From Wolbachia endosymbiont of Cylisticus convexus (GTDB lineage Bacteria > Pseudomonadota > Alphaproteobacteria > Rickettsiales > Anaplasmataceae), in contig NZ_QPIP01000237.1 of the NCBI RefSeq assembly GCF_003344345.1, positions 1-28,297 of the forward strand: 28,297 nt of DNA. Reading direction: 5' to 3'. The translations under genes were made by a program, and so were the position numbers. The notes beneath the pieces were generated by a model. It was not told the DNA's origin. It saw nothing but the letters and a program-made list of their open reading frames with translations, and did no database searches. The stretch's first letter is position 1. Every line of letters starts with the position of its first letter. Of this stretch, positions 1-8,030 are shown piece after piece.

Positions 1-673
1 AATCACAAAATTACTGACTGGAATAAATTTACTGAATTTGCTAAAAAATATGGTGGAAAAACTCTATCGGAAATGGCTAAGCTTTGGAGCAATGTTAGTA
101 TCCCAACGATTCATCGAGCTCTTAAAAAAATTGGACTCACACGCAAAAAAAGACATATGGATACAAAGAAAGGGACGAAGAAAAACGCGCTGAATTTTTG
201 AAAATTATAGCAACAAAAGAACCTCAAAACTTAGTTTATATAGATGAGTCTGGCATTGATAACACCGAGGACTACCCTTATGGATATTGCCAGAAGGGAC
301 AGAGGTTTTATGCTCTAAAATCTGGTAAAAAAATTCAACGAATCAGTATGATTGCAGCCTTAAACGGCAGGAAAATAGTTGTTCCGTTAACATTTGAAGG
401 CCACTGTAATATGTTAATAAATGGTTTGAGCAGTTTCTGACACCGATTTTGAAACCTGGACAAACTGTTATCCTTGATAATGCTACTTTTCATAAGTCTA
501 ATAAGATTACTGAATTTGCTAAAGGAGTTGGCGCAGAAATTTTATATCTACCGCCTTATTCTCCCGATTTTAACAAAATTGAGCATCATTGGTTTGCTAT
601 AAAAAACAGAGCTAGGAAAAACATCCCTCTATTCACATCTTTTCGTCATGCTGTTGATTCCGCTTTTCTATAA
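1..673 (+). pseudogene. IS630-family transposase, broken by two frameshifts and cut by the window edge
   Basis: DDE transposase of the IS630/Tc1-mariner group. It starts before the window, so only its middle and C-terminus are seen. Three consecutive reading frames together give one protein: 1 to about 150 (helix-turn-helix-like part), about 153-440 (contains YIDESGI with the first catalytic Asp), and about 425-673 (LDNATFHKS with the second Asp, then SPDFNKIEHHW with the catalytic Glu). The first shift lies in a run of seven A at 145-151 and fits loss of one A. The second lies near 405-425, where the expected residues after EGHCN are replaced, fitting a small deletion. The gene cannot make a full transposase. 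The element's right end falls around 700, where it abuts group II intron sequence. Family assignment is by motif. Confidence 0.85.
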
Positions 674-703
674 GCTTTTCGGACTATTATGAAAAGAGCT
701 ATA

Positions 704-1104
704 CTATATTGCTGACCGCTTCCCCTTGTATTCGGCTTTCCCACACTCTGAGTACTATCAACCAGTCCGACTTCCCTTTGTACCTCAATAGGAATACAAA
801 GGATCCCCAAGTTCATTTAGAACCCATCTCAATACATGATACGGCCTTAGATCCCGATAGAGTGAGTGATAGCTTGCCTTATCGTTATCCTTCATACTGT
901 CTTCCACTAAAATGCAAAATGTTGACCTCTATGATGTCGGAAATTTCGGGACTCAATACCTTCACTTTCGTTGCACCCTGTATTGTCCGTTCCATTAGCT
1001 TTACTACGTTTGTTACCTTACGTAGCATAATGGTCCGTTTTAGGCTGTTGGCTAGACTTTGCCTAAGTTGACCAACTGTGTTCTAGACGCTTCTCTTGGC
1101 GCAC
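704..1104 (-). mobile_element. Group II intron, 5' part only (domain I region)
   Basis: Read on the minus strand, the segment starts at 1104 with GTGCGCC, the conserved 5' end of bacterial group II introns, and continues through text typical of domain I, including GACTGGTTGATAGTACTCAG and GTGGGAAAGCC followed by GGGGAAGCGGTC. The rest of the intron, including any reverse transcriptase gene and domains V-VI, is missing because the sequence turns into the IS630-like element at about 700. The 5' exon, at positions above 1104, is the beginning of an IS4-like transposase gene, so the intron had inserted into another mobile element. A plus-strand open frame over 709-1071 is a by-product of structured RNA sequence, not a gene. 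The left boundary is approximate. Confidence 0.62.
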
Positions 1105-1278
1105 ACATTCTATTCCTAAACTTTTTTTAACTAACTTTAAAATCATAGAAAATACTGTCGAAAAAGGAAGTTTTCTTGTTCGTGTGAAACTGTTTTTTCC
1201 AATATAATGGATTTTCTGAAAAGTTTTCGAGTATATTGCATTTTTTATTTGTAAGATAAGATTTTTTCCTTTTTGCAT
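1105..1278 (-). pseudogene. N-terminal fragment of an IS4-like transposase, interrupted by a group II intron
   Basis: From an ATG at 1278 the frame encodes about 58 residues ending at ...KKSLGIEC, where the intron begins. The stretch SFTRTRKLPFSTVFSMILKL matches the N-terminal pattern of IS4-family transposases (Phe-Thr-Arg-x-Arg-Lys-Leu-x-Phe followed by a hydrophobic helix). No downstream exon is present, so the catalytic domain is lost and the gene is dead. The frame runs on into the intron to 1063, but those last residues are intron sequence. The IS family is inferred from this short motif only. Confidence 0.55.
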
Positions 1279-1445
1279 GTCTCACCTAAAAAAGACACAT
1301 TTTAAACTTTTTTATTGAAATAAAATAGAAACAAAAGTCCTGTCTCTTGTAGTATTTTACTCCTTAATATCTCCCCTTAAGTTGACGCCATTGCCTGTTC
1401 AGATGTTAGCTAATGTGCAAATATTGAAACCAGTGCTTCTTTTCT

Positions 1446-1469
1446 TGTCATCCCAGTACTGGGATGACA
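1446..1469. repeat. Short Wolbachia palindromic repeat, intergenic copy
   Basis: A 24-base perfect palindrome centred on CCCAGTACTGGG and flanked by TGTCAT/ATGACA. The same half-site recurs through the window, both intergenic and inside genes. This is the simplest copy. Confidence 0.85.
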
Positions 1470-1515
1470 TCGTCATAAAGTGAACCAGCTTCACACGCCA
1501 CCATTTTCGGTCTCT

Positions 1516-1927
1516 TTTAGCTATAAATATTAAGAAATTTACTAAGTAAAAAAAGGCAAAAGAAGCCCTGACCACTGTTTATTTTCAGTATCGGCGCTTT
1601 TTAGTCTTAAACACTGCAATTTAGCTGCTTTTAAATGCAATCACAAATGTTTAAAAAATTTACCAGCAGAAAAAAAAGACAAAGAACCCCCGTAGCAGCT
1701 AGTTATTCTACTCTTTATTTTAAAATTTGACATTGGGTGATGTCTTAAACAGCGTTTTTCAGCTTGTGTAGGGAAAAACCCAGAAATTTTATAAAGACAT
1801 AGTGTGCACATAGTGCAAAAATAGTACGCCAAACACAAGTCTTCTTGTCATTTTAATCTGCACAAATTGGAAAGTTAAATAATATAGCTTCATTTTCATG
1901 GTAAAGGAAAGCGGGAAGGTTTGTCAA
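1516..1927 (-). repeat. Dispersed intergenic repeat, copy A (promoter-like head, duplicated T-rich tail)
   Basis: This fills the gap between the IS debris and dapE. Read on the minus strand it starts with TTGACA (1927-1922), an 18-base spacer and TACCAT (1903-1898). It then has about 200 diverged bases and two copies of a tail box: one at about 1695-1650, starting TACGGGGGTTCTTTGTC and running into a T-tract, and one at about 1570-1516, ending in AATATTTATAGCTAAA. Head and tail recur in inverted orientation at 11530-11829, and the middle differs. A 65-residue minus-strand frame inside it (1641-1838) has no protein-like features I recognise and ends inside the tail box, so I do not call it a gene. 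Confidence 0.6.
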
Positions 1928-1958
1928 GTAAGTTTTCTTCTCTATAGGCAGCTGCACC

Positions 1959-3155
1959 TCAAGCTAATAATGGACCATCGGGAACATTACCAATTACATT
2001 GATCTGGTTTAGTATTTTATTAGTTGGGTAAAAATAATTTTTTATAAACTCCTTATATATAGCTGTTAATTTGTGTATATCGTCTACTGACACACATTCG
2101 TTTGTCTGATGTGCGGTTTTGTTGATCATACCAAATTCAATCACTGGACAAATATCCTTAATAAACGCAGCGTCAGATGTACCACCACTTGTACTCAGCA
2201 CAGCATCAATACCGGTAATTTTATTTATCGCATCAAGCATAATATCAGTATTTCTATCAGAAGTAGAGAGAAAAACGTTCCTGCTGTTCTGCATAGAAAG
2301 TTTATAATCGTTGGTTACATTGGAGCATATTTCATCAATCAGCTTATATAAACCGTCCGGTGTTTTTGTATTGTTATATCGAACATTAAAACTTGCTGCT
2401 ATTGAACCAGGTATTAGATTGCTAGTATTATTTCCAACATCGATAGTAGTAACTTCGCAATGTGAAGGCTGAAAATATTTATTACCATTATCAAAAGTGG
2501 TATCTTTTATTCTACTTAATATCGATATCATTTTATATATTGGATTATCCGCTAGGTCTGGATAGGCAACGTGCCCTTGTTTTCCATAGCAAATTAATTC
2601 AAATGTTACAGAACCTCTTCTGCCTATTTTTATGGTATCGCCTAATTTTTCACTACTGGTTGGTTCTCCAACTACACAAAAATCTATCTTTTTTTGCTTA
2701 CTTTTCATCCATTCCAAAACTGCCTTTGTTCCATGTTCTTCCGTGCTTTCTTCAGCACTGGTAATCAATGCACTGATTGAACCACTGAATCGAAACTTAC
2801 CTGCAACTGAATCTACCATAGCAGCAATAAATGCGGCTATTCCACTTTTCATATCAGCTGCACCCCTTCCATATAACATTCCCTCTCCCACTTCTGGCTT
2901 AAATGGATCAGACGTCCAATCTTTTAACTCACCTGGTGGTACAACATCAACATGGCCAGCAAAACACAAATTTGGTACCCCATTTATACATTTCGCATAA
3001 AGATTTTTAACTTTATCACCAAACTCCAAAATCTCACATTCAAAACCACTTTTCTTGAGAATGTCTGCTATATACTCTATTGCCCCATCGTCTTTTGGTG
3101 TTATACTTTTAAAAGAAATTAATTTCTTAGTTAGCTCTACAGGGTCAATCTTCAT
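1959..3155 (-). CDS. dapE: Succinyl-diaminopimelate desuccinylase
   Basis: Zinc hydrolase of the M20 peptidase family. It removes succinate from N-succinyl-LL-diaminopimelate in the lysine/meso-DAP pathway; meso-DAP feeds peptidoglycan precursor (lipid II) synthesis, which Wolbachia keeps. The 398-residue protein is close to the usual 375-400. The dinuclear-zinc ligands and catalytic acids are all visible: H68 and D70 in AGHVD, D101 in AADMKSG, E135/E136 in SAEES, E164 in VGEPTSS and H349 in KTAHQT. The dimerisation insert lies between about residues 175 and 295. The start ATG at 3155 lies 42 bases from the divergent dehydrogenase gene, so the two may share a small promoter region. No disruption seen. 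Confidence 0.95.
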   Translation of the reverse strand: MKIDPVELTKKLISFKSITPKDDGAIEYIADILKKSGFECEILEFGDKVKNLYAKCINGVPNLCFAGHVDVVPPGELKDWTSDPFKPEVGEGMLYGRGAADMKSGIAAFIAAMVDSVAGKFRFSGSISALITSAEESTEEHGTKAVLEWMKSKQKKIDFCVVGEPTSSEKLGDTIKIGRRGSVTFELICYGKQGHVAYPDLADNPIYKMISILSRIKDTTFDNGNKYFQPSHCEVTTIDVGNNTSNLIPGSIAASFNVRYNNTKTPDGLYKLIDEICSNVTNDYKLSMQNSRNVFLSTSDRNTDIMLDAINKITGIDAVLSTSGGTSDAAFIKDICPVIEFGMINKTAHQTNECVSVDDIHKLTAIYKEFIKNYFYPTNKILNQINVIGNVPDGPLLA

Positions 3156-3197
3156 ATCAATCTTGAAATACTAACATTACCATATTGTAAACATTCT

Positions 3198-4526
3198 ATG
3201 CGATATTTAAAACAAATATTACAGCAAACTGAACAAGTTCTTATAAGGGAAGTAACAGTAGACCATTGCCTTGCTGATAATATCTATGAAATATGTAGAC
3301 AATACGGAAATGACATTTTTTTAGTTGCAGATGAAAATACAGCAAAACTTTTTAATAAAAACATATTTAATAAAATTTCTCACTTAATTATTCCAGCCAC
3401 ACCTGTCATTCCAGCGCGTGACGCTGGAATCTATACATCTTTTTCCTGGATCCCAGTATCAAGTACTGGGATGACACCAGGTAGACTGAACAGAGCTGCT
3501 TCTCTCAAAACTGTAAACCTAGTTAGAAACAAAACAAAAGATAGCGATCTAATAGTTGCATTTGGCAGTGGCACTGTTAATGATATCTGTAAGTACGCAA
3601 GCTATTTAGAAAGCAAAAACTACATATCCTTTCCAACAGCAGCTTCCATGAATGGATACAGCTCTGCAAACGCTTCAATATTAGTTGATGGATATAAAAA
3701 ATCGTTTGGAGCACATCTTCCAAAGGCAATATACATTGATACCGATATAATTACCAATGCACCACTGCGCCTCACATTAAGCGGATTTGCAGATTTCATC
3801 TGTCGTTCAACAGTACAAGCCGATTGGCTATTATCTCATCTATTACTTGGCACAGAATATAATGAACTCCCCTTTAAACTTGTTCGCAACCTGGAGGAAA
3901 TTTTGCTCAGAGAACACTTAGCGCTTGCTAAAAAAGACAAAAGAATAGTTTTATTACTCATGGAAGCCTTATTGATTTCAGGACTTGGAATGGTGATATC
4001 AAAGGGCAGCTACTCTGCAAGCCAAGGAGAACATATGATAGCTCATGCAATGGAGATGGTAACAAAAGATTATTCCTCTTCGTTACATGGCGAAAAAATT
4101 GCTGTTACGACGATTACTATGGCTAATTTACAGGAAAAGATATTATCAATACAAAGTCCTATCGTTAAACCAATAAACTACTTTGGCAGTAAGGATTCTG
4201 GATGTCACGCTACTGAGATGACAGAAGATTTAGCAGAGTACTTTTATAATACTGAATTTACAAAAATTTTAAAATATAAGCAAATCATGCAACAAAAAAT
4301 TGGAGAGATCATTCATAAAGAATGGAATAATATTTCCAGTTTAATTAAGCGAAATTTACTATCTGCAAAACATCTGCAGAAAGTATTTGAAGATCTATCA
4401 ATGCCATACTTACCTGAGCATCTAAGTTGGAACAAAGAGCAATACTGCAAGGTAGTCAATCTTGCATTTGTAACAAGAGATAGATTCACCTTTCTTGATC
4501 TGGCCAGCTGTATAGAAGAAAGTTAA
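3198..4526 (+). CDS. Glycerol-1-phosphate dehydrogenase-like (iron-containing alcohol dehydrogenase superfamily)
   Basis: Cytosolic NAD(P)-dependent dehydrogenase of the EgsA/AraM branch, which reduces dihydroxyacetone phosphate to sn-glycerol-1-phosphate. Visible features are the nucleotide-binding AFGSGTVNDICKYASYL (residues 121-137), the FPTAASMNGYSSANASI loop, and the likely metal ligands D199 (SGFADF), H279/H283 (GEHMIAHAMEM) and H297 (SLHGEK). The role in Wolbachia is unknown; it could supply a glycerol phosphate for lipids, or act on glycerol. Residues 69-93 are encoded by a palindromic element inserted in frame (3404-3475); they fall between the first Rossmann strands and are absent from the family pattern. 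Length 442 is longer than the usual 350-400, partly because of this insert. The exact substrate is inferred from family resemblance. Confidence 0.8.
   Translation: MRYLKQILQQTEQVLIREVTVDHCLADNIYEICRQYGNDIFLVADENTAKLFNKNIFNKISHLIIPATPVIPARDAGIYTSFSWIPVSSTGMTPGRLNRAASLKTVNLVRNKTKDSDLIVAFGSGTVNDICKYASYLESKNYISFPTAASMNGYSSANASILVDGYKKSFGAHLPKAIYIDTDIITNAPLRLTLSGFADFICRSTVQADWLLSHLLLGTEYNELPFKLVRNLEEILLREHLALAKKDKRIVLLLMEALLISGLGMVISKGSYSASQGEHMIAHAMEMVTKDYSSSLHGEKIAVTTITMANLQEKILSIQSPIVKPINYFGSKDSGCHATEMTEDLAEYFYNTEFTKILKYKQIMQQKIGEIIHKEWNNISSLIKRNLLSAKHLQKVFEDLSMPYLPEHLSWNKEQYCKVVNLAFVTRDRFTFLDLASCIEES
3404..3475. repeat. Palindromic element inserted in frame in the dehydrogenase gene
   Basis: Two hairpin halves: CCAGCGCGTGACGCTGG (stem CCAGCG/CGCTGG) and ATCCCAGTATCAAGTACTGGGAT in two arms around TCAAG, bounded by TGTCAT and ATGACA. 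It adds about 24 codons without breaking the frame. The same bipartite element sits at 10484-10545 inside dnaE. Confidence 0.85.
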
Positions 4527-4665
4527 GTTTTGTAGTAAAATTCTGTTATTAAAAGAGCCATAAGACAAAAGCTAACCCTTTTTCCTACCTATTATCTACT
4601 AAGCTGTACACCTGGGTAGAAAGATAACCCACCCATAGTAACCATTTCATAAGTAAATCTAGGGC

Positions 4666-4682
4666 GCTAAACATAGTTTAGC
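4666..4682 (-). terminator. Hairpin just downstream of the tRNA
   Basis: A perfect 7-bp stem, GCTAAAC/GTTTAGC, with a 3-base loop, five bases past the tRNA 3' end on its own strand. No T-tract follows, so it may be a processing or stability element instead of a classical terminator. Upstream, 4527-4665 shows no gene. Confidence 0.35.
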
Positions 4683-4687
4683 TTGAG

Positions 4688-4759
4688 TGGCTGAGGAGGG
4701 ACTTGAACCCCCGACCAAGAGATTATGATCCTCCTGCTCTACCACTGAGCTACTCAGCC
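4688..4759 (-). tRNA. tRNA with CAT anticodon (Ile2 favoured, Met possible)
   Basis: On the minus strand the acceptor stem is GGCTGAG (5') with CTCAGCC (3') and discriminator A. The D-arm is GCTC...GAGC, the anticodon CAT lies at 4727-4725, and the T-arm contains GGTTCAAGTCC. CCA is not encoded. A CAT anticodon can be initiator Met, elongator Met or Ile2 (C34 modified to lysidine by TilS). The anticodon arm followed by CTTGGTCG and TTCAAGTCC looks like E. coli ileX, so I favour Ile2, which reads AUA. The first base of the tRNA is the last base of the purB stop codon, so it is probably cut out of a purB transcript by RNase P. Confidence 0.9.
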
Positions 4760-6051
4760 TAATTAAAAACCTTGCTATATATATAATCTATATGTTTCAT
4801 ATAATACTTCAAATCAAACAAAGACTCAAGTTTTTCAGAGTCAATAATTCCATGCAAGGATTTATCTTGTTTCAATTCGAACAAAAAACCACTGTTATCT
4901 TGCTTTACTTTCATTGCATTGTTCTGAACAATTTTATATGCCTCTTCCCTAGTTAAACCGCTATTTACTAACTCAAGTAATACACGCTGTGAAAAAATTA
5001 AACCTCTTGAAGAATTTAAATTCTTTTCAACGTTTTCTCTATTGACCACTAATTTATCTATCAAATCTGTTAATCGCACTAAAGCAAAATCCATTGTTAT
5101 ACAAGCATCAGGAGCAATGCACCTTTCTACAGATGAATGTGATATATCTCGTTCGTGCCATAATGCAACATTTTCTAATGCAGGAAATACATAGCTGCGT
5201 ATTAAGCGTGAGAGCCCAGTCAAATTCTCACTTAAAATAGGATTACACTTATGCGGCATAGCAGAGCTTCCCTTCTGCCCAGTGGAAAAATATTCGGAAA
5301 TTTCTCCAACTTCAGTTCTTTGCAAATGACGAATTTCAACAGCAACATTTTCCATTGAGCTTGCAACCACTCCCAAAATTGAAAAGAACATGGCATGTCT
5401 ATCACGAGGAATGACTTGGGATGATATGGTTTCAGGTATGAGTCCCATTTCTTTCGCTACATGCTCTTCAACATACGGATTAACATTTGCAAAATTACCT
5501 ACTGCACCTGATATTTTACAAATTGAGATCTCTTTTTGCACGTTAATTAATCTCTGATAATTACGTTTAAATTCAGCATAAAATCTAGCAAATTTTAATC
5601 CAAGAGTTGTTGGTTCTGCATGCATTCCATGACTGCGCCCAACACAAACAACATCTTTATAGTCCTCAGCTTTTTTTTTCAATGCTGCAAGTATATTTTC
5701 TAGATTCTCAAGTAAAATATCACATGATTCTTTCAACTGAACCGCAAGGCATGTATCTAAAATATCAGAACTTGTCATTCCATAATGAAGATAACGAACA
5801 TCAACTCCCGCTTTTTCAGCAATGTATGTCAAAAAAGCTATAACATCATGTTTTACAATAGATTCAATTTCATTGATACGCTCAATATCAAATTCAATAG
5901 AACCAGAGAGCTTTTTAGCAACATCGTTTGGAATTACTTCTAATTTTGCTTGAGCTTCACACACTAATTTTTCTATTTTGAGCCATATATTGAGCTTATT
6001 TTTTTCTTCCCAAATGGAAGACATTTCTTTACGGCTATAGCGTGGGATCAT
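4759..6051 (-). CDS. purB: Adenylosuccinate lyase
   Basis: Cytosolic enzyme of the fumarase/aspartase superfamily, acting twice in purine synthesis: it releases fumarate from SAICAR and from adenylosuccinate (giving AMP). The 430 residues match the short bacterial form. Visible catalytic elements are H68 (IVKHDV), the TSSDILDT loop (93-100), H141 (GRSHGMHAEPT) and the flexible signature loop GSSAMPHKCNP (261-271) with the catalytic serine. The start ATG at 6051 gives the normal N-terminus (MIPRYS...). The stop codon TAG shares its G with the following tRNA. The gap upstream is occupied by palindromic repeats. No defects. Confidence 0.95.
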   Translation of the reverse strand: MIPRYSRKEMSSIWEEKNKLNIWLKIEKLVCEAQAKLEVIPNDVAKKLSGSIEFDIERINEIESIVKHDVIAFLTYIAEKAGVDVRYLHYGMTSSDILDTCLAVQLKESCDILLENLENILAALKKKAEDYKDVVCVGRSHGMHAEPTTLGLKFARFYAEFKRNYQRLINVQKEISICKISGAVGNFANVNPYVEEHVAKEMGLIPETISSQVIPRDRHAMFFSILGVVASSMENVAVEIRHLQRTEVGEISEYFSTGQKGSSAMPHKCNPILSENLTGLSRLIRSYVFPALENVALWHERDISHSSVERCIAPDACITMDFALVRLTDLIDKLVVNRENVEKNLNSSRGLIFSQRVLLELVNSGLTREEAYKIVQNNAMKVKQDNSGFLFELKQDKSLHGIIDSEKLESLFDLKYYMKHIDYIYSKVFN

Positions 6052-6402
6052 TAGATGAACTCTGACTCATTCCTGCACATGCTAGACCCCAATGTCACAC
6101 ATACAACTGTACGAACATTATGATTTGAGTCCACCATGAGCCAGTGCTTGACACTGGGATCCAGGCATTTTGATTAGACACTAAGTAGGTGAATGTAAAA
6201 GTAGCTAATTTTATGTAAAAACAGCATTTTCGATGGAATCGCATGAAAGGGCTGAATCCCAGTGTCAAGCACTGGAATGACACCTTTGTGTTTGAGGCAA
6301 AAACGGCCATAATATTTAACACACTGTTTCTGAGATAAACGTTTGCACAGTTGTGTGTCACGCAGTGGGACGACACTGGTAGTTGAGATGTTTTATTCAC
6401 TG
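6052..6402. repeat. Repeat-filled intergenic gap with a long inverted repeat
   Basis: No gene seen. The arms 6141-6160 (CCAGTGCTTGACACTGGGAT) and 6256-6275 are exact reverse complements, 95 bases apart; each arm is also itself palindromic and belongs to the same palindromic family as the other copies in the window. Near 6357-6380 is a weaker copy (GTCACGCAGTGGGACGACAC). Open frames on either strand here read through these repeats and are not credible genes. Confidence 0.7.
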
Positions 6403-6927
6403 CTATTCGTTATTTGTATCTTCTTGTTGCTCAGATTTCTGATTTTGCAACTTTACTTGCCTCAATTCATGTGCATCTTTTTCAGATCTTACAACGTATA
6501 TGGTAATTGGTACTATCACTTTACTATGTAATTCTATATTTACTTGATACTCGCCCAAATTTTTGATACTTATTCCACCAAAAGATAAATTATGATGACT
6601 TATCTCATACCCTTCTTGTGATAAAATTTTTGCAATTTCACGTGTTGTTACAGAGCCAAAAATCTTTCCATCCTCTGAAGCCTGCTTTATTAATATTACA
6701 AATTTATCATGCAATGATAATCCAAGCACTTTTGCTGCACTTAACTTTTTGATATTTTCTTCTTCCAATAACAAACACTGTTCCTCTAACTTTATTAAAT
6801 TTTCCTTAGTGGCTTTCATCGCCTTTTTTTGTGGAAAAAGAAAATTACGTGCATAACCTGGCTTAACTTTGACAACTTCACCAAGCTTACCTAAAGTTCT
6901 TATATTTTCCTTTAAAATTACTAACAT
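6403..6927 (-). CDS. rplI: 50S ribosomal protein L9
   Basis: L9 binds 23S rRNA at the base of the L1 stalk and limits frameshifting. The N-terminal domain is unmistakable: MLVILKENIRTLGKLGEVV, then VKPGYARNFLFPQKKAMKAT (the RNA-binding GYARNFL motif at about residues 24-30), followed by the long connecting helix (residues 40-75) and the C-terminal domain with GKIFGSVTTREIA (88-100). At 174 residues it is about 25 longer than the E. coli protein, with a charged Gln/Glu/Lys-rich tail ending QQEDTNNE. It is the last gene of rpsF-rpsR-rplI, starting 3 bases after the rpsR stop. Confidence 0.96.
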   Translation of the reverse strand: MLVILKENIRTLGKLGEVVKVKPGYARNFLFPQKKAMKATKENLIKLEEQCLLLEEENIKKLSAAKVLGLSLHDKFVILIKQASEDGKIFGSVTTREIAKILSQEGYEISHHNLSFGGISIKNLGEYQVNIELHSKVIVPITIYVVRSEKDAHELRQVKLQNQKSEQQEDTNNE

Positions 6928-6930
6928 AAA

Positions 6931-7209
6931 TTACCTAACTTTTTTAGTACAGTAAGGAGCAAGAGCTAAAAAGCGTGCCCTCATGATCGCTAAGCGTAAC
7001 TTCCTTTGTTTTTTTGCACACACACCTGTTAATCTTCTAGGTAACATTCTACCATAGTCAGAGGTAAATTTAGACAATAAATCTATGTTCTTATAGTCTA
7101 TATCTTCACCTTTAAATGCAGCAAGAGGACAGACTTTAGAACGCTTAAAACCAGTTCTATTATTTACAGATACGTAAGAATTATTAAAACTATTTCGTCT
7201 TTTCATCAT
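6931..7209 (-). CDS. rpsR: 30S ribosomal protein S18
   Basis: Small basic 30S platform protein that pairs with S6 on 16S rRNA. The core shows [38 protein letters not shown] and [20 protein letters not shown], matching the family. The 92 residues are near the usual 75-95. It starts at 7209 in a TAATG overlap with the rpsF stop codon, so its translation is probably coupled to rpsF. A second in-frame ATG follows directly at 7206, so the exact start could be one codon later. Confidence 0.96.
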   Translation of the reverse strand: MMKRRNSFNNSYVSVNNRTGFKRSKVCPLAAFKGEDIDYKNIDLLSKFTSDYGRMLPRRLTGVCAKKQRKLRLAIMRARFLALAPYCTKKVR

Positions 7210-8003
7210 TATGCACTTTGCTCCTCAATTTGTTTATCCATCATGTAAGATTTACCTTTAAAAAACTCATTAACCCGCACAGAGAAGTGGCGAATAATAC
7301 TCTCATTCAGTTTTACTCTACGCTTAAATTCATCCATAATGCTTGAAGTAGAACTTATACACATCATACAGTAATGACCACTTTTCACCTTATTTATTGG
7401 GTATGCAAAATCCAATAGACCCCAATATTCATATTTTATCAATCCTGAAGCTTCAATATTTTTCAAAAGCACTTCCAGCGTTTTACTCAATTGATTTGAG
7501 CCTACTATTTTAAAACTTTTCAAAACCTCTTGGAGGATCTTTATTAGATGTTGTGAAATATTTTCCTTAAAAGCATTTACTACATTATAGATAAATGCAC
7601 TTTTAGTATTAGCTCCTGGAAGGTTCATAAGATTTTGTGTTATTCCCGTATCACTTAGTTCATCTTTCAACTCTTTATCGATTTTTAACTTTATTTCTTT
7701 TAAATTTGAGAAATCTTCTTCCAACTCAACCCATAAAATTTTTGTAAGCTCTTCCAAGACACTAGAGTAAACAATCAGACTCTCTTTAATGTTTTCAGCA
7801 CTTGTCTCTAACTCTTGTTTTGTAACTGTGCCATATTCTCTTTCTATAAAACTTTTAACCCCCTGAGAAATAACATCTGCTTTAATATTTTTCAACGAAA
7901 TAGCCAATTCTTGGACCATTTCTTCTACTTCTTGCCGCAACAAGCTCTGTTGTGCTATAAAAGTAAATTCATAAAGATTCACTATATCTTCCTTTAATAT
8001 CAA
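7209..8003 (-). CDS. rpsF: 30S ribosomal protein S6 with a large internal insertion
   Basis: S6 binds the central domain of 16S rRNA with S18. The two ends of this protein match S6: residues 9-35 ([20 protein letters not shown], strand 1 and helix 1) and about 170-250 ([20 protein letters not shown], then [10 protein letters not shown] and [12 protein letters not shown]). Between them lie about 135 extra residues, rich in Lys, Glu, Leu and Ile, predicted by eye to be helical, with no family I recognise. Normal S6 is 95-135 residues; this is 264. The reading frame is open throughout and the operon neighbours rpsR and rplI are normal, so the insertion looks like a real lineage feature and not an assembly join. 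Start ATG at 8003; a later start would lose strand 1. Confidence 0.9.
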   Translation of the reverse strand: MILKEDIVNLYEFTFIAQQSLLRQEVEEMVQELAISLKNIKADVISQGVKSFIEREYGTVTKQELETSAENIKESLIVYSSVLEELTKILWVELEEDFSNLKEIKLKIDKELKDELSDTGITQNLMNLPGANTKSAFIYNVVNAFKENISQHLIKILQEVLKSFKIVGSNQLSKTLEVLLKNIEASGLIKYEYWGLLDFAYPINKVKSGHYCMMCISSTSSIMDEFKRRVKLNESIIRHFSVRVNEFFKGKSYMMDKQIEEQSA

Positions 8004-8030
8004 TTAAACACTTTATTATATAAAACTTTT

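Noticed and set aside
709..1071. 120-residue plus-strand open frame
   Set aside because: It is the reverse of group II intron RNA sequence; no protein-like features.
1641..1838. 65-residue minus-strand frame
   Set aside because: Lies in the dispersed repeat and runs into its tail box; Cys/Phe-rich with no domain, start not supported by a ribosome-binding site.
6095..6400. 101-residue minus-strand frame upstream of purB
   Set aside because: Translation of palindromic repeats only.
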